Source: Flavihumibacter fluvii
GTDB lineage: Bacteria; Bacteroidota; Bacteroidia; Chitinophagales; Chitinophagaceae
NCBI RefSeq assembly: GCF_018595675.2
Contig: NZ_CP092333.1
Span: 3,310,001-3,374,000 of the forward strand
DNA length: 64,000 nucleotides
Direction of reading: 5' to 3'
Each line of letters opens with the position of its first letter. Position 1 is the first letter of the stretch. This document shows, piece after piece, positions 61,141-64,000 of this stretch. Position numbers and translations under genes: made by a program. Under the pieces are notes generated by a model, which worked only from the letters and a program-made list of their open reading frames with translations, made no database searches and was not told where the DNA came from.

Positions 61141-62562
61141 ATGAACGGGCAACTTAAAACAGATCTTTCACAGTTGGGCAACTTGCTGGAAGTTATCCGG
61201 CTTCAGTGCGCTGAAGTGTTGCAATCGCTCGGCAATCGTTCTACCTCAGCTCCGGCGTTGATAAAAGAATCACCGCATTTGGATGATATTGGGATTGGTG
61301 CAAATGAAACCCTGCGCTTATTCAACCAGCGGTTTGAAAAAATGATGGTGGCTTCAGCAGGTCCGCGGTACCTGGGATTTGTCACTGGGGGATCAACGCC
61401 TGCGGCCATAATGGGCGACTGGCTCACGGCTGTTTATGATCAAAACACACAAGCATTAAACGGGAACGGCGACGTTTCTGCACGTATCGAAGTAGAGACC
61501 ATTCAACTGTTACTGGATCTGTTCCGCTTGCCGCACTCTTTTTTCGGTGGCTTCGTCACGGGTGCAACCATGTCAAACTTTACCTGTCTATCGGTGGCAA
61601 GGCAATGGGTAGGCCGGCAAAAAAACAGGGACATTGCAAGGGAAGGCCTTTCCGGAACACTGCCCGTGTTGTCAGCTACGCCGCATTCTTCTGCTATCAA
61701 ATCAATGGCGATGCTTGGATTAGGCAGCAACAACCTGGTGAAAATACAAACACTTGAAGGCAACCGAGAAGCAATGGACATGGACGACCTGGAAAAAAAG
61801 CTGGCAGCACTCAACGGTGAACCCTGTACCGTGATCTGCAGCGGCGGCACGGTAAATACGGTAGACTTTGACGACATGAAAGCGCTTTCCGGGCTGAAGA
61901 AGAAATACAATTTCTGGTGGCACATTGATGCTGCCTTCGGTGCTTTTGCGGCCTGTTCTCCTATCCATCAACACCTGGTGGAAGGCTGGGAAGAAGCCGA
62001 CAGCATCACGATTGACTGTCATAAATGGTTGAATGTACCATACGACAGCGCCATTTTCCTGGTAAAGGAGGAATACCGCAATTTACAGGTTGAAAGCTTC
62101 CAGAATTCCAACGCTCCATACCTTGAAGATCCGCTGGCCAACTTTTCCTACATGAACTTTCTACCCGAAAACTCCAGGCGTCTGCGGGCACTCCCCGCAT
62201 GGTTCACGCTAAATGCTTATGGCAAAAAAGGGTACTGCGATATCGTTGAAAATAGTATTGAACTGGCAAAACAACTGGGTGAAAAAATTGAAGCAAGCCA
62301 AGTTTTTCACTTGCTGGCACCGGTGCGGCTAAACACCGTTTGCTTTACATTGGCAGAAGTTGTAGAACAGGTGGACTTACACCAGTTTCTTGACAAGCTT
62401 ACAAAAGAAGGAAAGGTGTTTATGACACCAACCGTTTTCAAGGGATACGCCGGTATCAGGGCAGCTTTCGTAAATTGGCGCACTACTGCCGATGATATTG
62501 AATTGGTCTGGCAGGAAATGAACCGCGCATACGCTGCGTTCAAAAAACAAACAGTCAAATAA
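61141..62562 (+). CDS. PLP-dependent group II amino acid decarboxylase
   Basis: 473 residues from ATG 61141 (a TTG at 61096 is less likely). Pyridoxal-dependent decarboxylase fold (PF00282): YLGFVTGGSTPAAIMGDWL, FVTGATMSNFTCLSVAR, WHIDAAFGAFAACSP, and the Schiff-base Lys in DCHKWLN (Lys295). It decarboxylates an aromatic or acidic L-amino acid; which one is not decidable. It is cytoplasmic. Its place in the copper locus is unexpected. The MDR reductase gene follows 20 nt later and is co-transcribed. Confidence 0.9.
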   Translation: MNGQLKTDLSQLGNLLEVIRLQCAEVLQSLGNRSTSAPALIKESPHLDDIGIGANETLRLFNQRFEKMMVASAGPRYLGFVTGGSTPAAIMGDWLTAVYDQNTQALNGNGDVSARIEVETIQLLLDLFRLPHSFFGGFVTGATMSNFTCLSVARQWVGRQKNRDIAREGLSGTLPVLSATPHSSAIKSMAMLGLGSNNLVKIQTLEGNREAMDMDDLEKKLAALNGEPCTVICSGGTVNTVDFDDMKALSGLKKKYNFWWHIDAAFGAFAACSPIHQHLVEGWEEADSITIDCHKWLNVPYDSAIFLVKEEYRNLQVESFQNSNAPYLEDPLANFSYMNFLPENSRRLRALPAWFTLNAYGKKGYCDIVENSIELAKQLGEKIEASQVFHLLAPVRLNTVCFTLAEVVEQVDLHQFLDKLTKEGKVFMTPTVFKGYAGIRAAFVNWRTTADDIELVWQEMNRAYAAFKKQTVK

Positions 62563-62582
62563 TAAGTAGTAAGTAAACCAAT

Positions 62583-63593
62583 ATGAAAGCGGTAATTCTA
62601 AAAGACTTTGGCAGCGTCGATAATTTTGAAACGGCTGATGTATCACAACCCGTGATGCAGGATAATGAAGTGCTGGTGAAGATCAGGGCAACAGCATTTA
62701 ACCCCATCGATTACCAAATGCGCCGTGGTGATGGTGAAAAGAAACTGCTAAATTCTGGAATCCTAGGACGTGAATTTTCCGGAAAGGTAGCCGCAGTAGG
62801 TAAAGCTGTCAGGGGTTTTGCACCAGGTGATGACGTCGCCGCTTACGTCGGCAGCCTCGGATCCAACGGTACTTATGCCCAATATATCAGTGTGCCACAG
62901 CAAATGCTGGCAAAAAAGCCCACGGGTTTATTGTTTGCACAAGCGGCGGCGTTGCCCCTGGTTGGGCTCACTGCATTGCAGTGTGTGGAGCGCTTGCAAC
63001 TTACATCGGAAGACAGGGTGTTTGTCAGTGGCGCGGCCGGCGGCGTAGGAACCATCTTGCTGCAATTGCTTTTGCATGCCGGTATTCAACAGATCACCGC
63101 TACAGCCGGTAGCACAGAAAGCAAGGCACACTTGCGTTCGTTAGGATTGCAGGAAAATCAGGTTATCGACTACCGTCAGAATGACCTGGCAGAGTGTGTG
63201 ATGATGGCGGCCTCAGGAAAAGAATACGATTGCTGCATCGATCTGGTAGGTGGAACAATGGCGGAGCTCTGCGCAGCTATCCTCAAAGTCCAGGGTACCT
63301 ATGTTGATGTGACCTACCTTGCTACGGAAGCTGCCCGTAGCCTGTTGTTCGACAAAGCTACTGTCATATTGAATGTTGCCAATTACGCCAATGCTCTTTG
63401 CGGAAAACCAGCGCAATTAGCTGTTTATGGCGAAAAATTGCGCGCGCTTTTTCAGCGTGTCGAAGCAAACCTGATAAAACCGCCACTTGTGGAGATAGTC
63501 GGCAATCTTTCTGACGAAACAGTAAAAAGGGGCCATCAATTACTCGAAGCAAATGGAGCAAAAGGAAAAAAGCTTGTAATGCTGGTGGAGTAA
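62583..63593 (+). CDS. MDR-superfamily NADP-dependent oxidoreductase (quinone reductase type)
   Basis: 336 residues of the medium-chain dehydrogenase/reductase superfamily, zinc-independent quinone oxidoreductase group. Visible are RATAFNPIDYQMRRGDG, LGREFSGKVAAVGKAVRGFAPGDDV, and the NADP-binding VFVSGAAGGVGTILLQLLLHAG. Zinc-ligand Cys residues of the alcohol dehydrogenases are absent. It probably reduces quinones or enones, which fits defence against redox stress. It starts 20 nt after the decarboxylase stop. Confidence 0.9.
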   Translation: MKAVILKDFGSVDNFETADVSQPVMQDNEVLVKIRATAFNPIDYQMRRGDGEKKLLNSGILGREFSGKVAAVGKAVRGFAPGDDVAAYVGSLGSNGTYAQYISVPQQMLAKKPTGLLFAQAAALPLVGLTALQCVERLQLTSEDRVFVSGAAGGVGTILLQLLLHAGIQQITATAGSTESKAHLRSLGLQENQVIDYRQNDLAECVMMAASGKEYDCCIDLVGGTMAELCAAILKVQGTYVDVTYLATEAARSLLFDKATVILNVANYANALCGKPAQLAVYGEKLRALFQRVEANLIKPPLVEIVGNLSDETVKRGHQLLEANGAKGKKLVMLVE

Positions 63594-64000
63594 GAAGAAA
63601 ATGGAGTCATCCCACTTTAGTCTTTTGGAAAAAAACCTGCCATACGCAAATACATTTAAATGAGGATGTTAATTGGCGTGCAGTCTATTTGGTCTTCATG
63701 CCTGCCGTAAATAAAGTTGCCGCCTTCATTTGAGACGGCTTCCCTGCCACCTGTATATAGATATGCAATGGTAGCCAATCCTTCAGGCAGCACGGACAGA
63801 CTACGAATAAAAGTAGTGCAACATGCAAACCAAATTTTACAAGTAAAACCGCAACACGAAAGTGTTGTTACCAATCACGGGTTCCAGGATGATATTGGCA
63901 AAGGCAAATATTTCTCACAATTATATAAGGCCTGGGGATTAAAGTGTAACGATGGTCATTGTCCGAAATTTTTCCTTTGCGTTGTAATCATTATTTCCGA
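63594..64000. other. Right end of window, no confident gene
   Basis: The remaining 407 nt hold only short frames on both strands without recognisable motifs. A minus-strand frame (63656-63874) has no family signature, and the plus strand past 63800 is open to the window edge (reading HANQILQVKPQHE, GKYFSQLYKAWG), which is faintly like the last helix of an AraC protein but not enough to call. Confidence 0.4.

Noticed and set aside
63656-63874. Minus-strand frame of 72 codons at the right end
   Set aside because: No family signature or start context; too short and close to the window edge to support a call.

Overview
The window reads as chromosomal DNA of a Bacteroidota, most like a Chitinophagaceae-type soil or freshwater bacterium. 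The evidence is a SusC/SusD pair, a TonB receptor operon with a DUF4249 lipoprotein, many lipoprotein signals, MbnP/MbnH, DUF5777 and DUF1080 proteins, and starts that lack Shine-Dalgarno sequences. No rRNA, tRNA, CRISPR array, integrase or transposase was recognised.

Region 1 (1-18 kb) is core-like and densely coding. It holds an acyl-CoA synthetase, a minus-strand metal/heme cluster (127-aa Cys protein, MbnP, MbnH-like di-heme enzyme, CDICGCG barrel), CvfB, PurU, and a plus-strand cluster of c-type cytochrome lipoproteins with OB-fold, YceI and DUF5777 proteins. A sodium:solute symporter unit follows, then a minus-strand periplasmic redox operon (amidohydrolase, Tat-type FAD amine oxidase, cytochrome c, DUF1080 protein).

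Region 2 (18-40 kb) is built around the cell surface. SusC/SusD are followed by two tandem giant FG-GAP/UnbV lipoproteins and a vanadium haloperoxidase-type lipoprotein. On the other strand lie a GNAT gene and a tightly overlapping operon (218-aa secreted protein, STN-type TonB receptor, MG2-like protein, DUF4249 lipoprotein), then a leaderless paralogue of the secreted amidohydrolase. A small secreted DUF5818-like protein and an 11-bp phased repeat array close the region.

Region 3 (40.4-54.7 kb) looks acquired. It is visibly AT-richer, all its recognisable genes are on the plus strand, and they stand mostly as single genes between 80-300 nt spacers. It includes frameshifted genes and remnants (amidohydrolase, metH piece, serine hydrolase, membrane-anchored protein). 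Several spacers share related imperfect palindromes ending in a CGTTAnnnGC-like box 36-43 nt before the next start, resembling the recombination sites of gene cassettes.

Region 4 (54.8-64 kb) is a copper-homeostasis locus. Two tandem HMA-AraC fusion regulators precede a CopA-type ATPase, a SpoIIAA-like protein, a 2Fe-2S flavin reductase, a CopZ-like protein, a PLP decarboxylase and an MDR reductase. A recurring 26-bp element with TATAC and GTATAA ends lies 45-55 nt before four of these genes and is a candidate operator for the HMA-AraC regulators.
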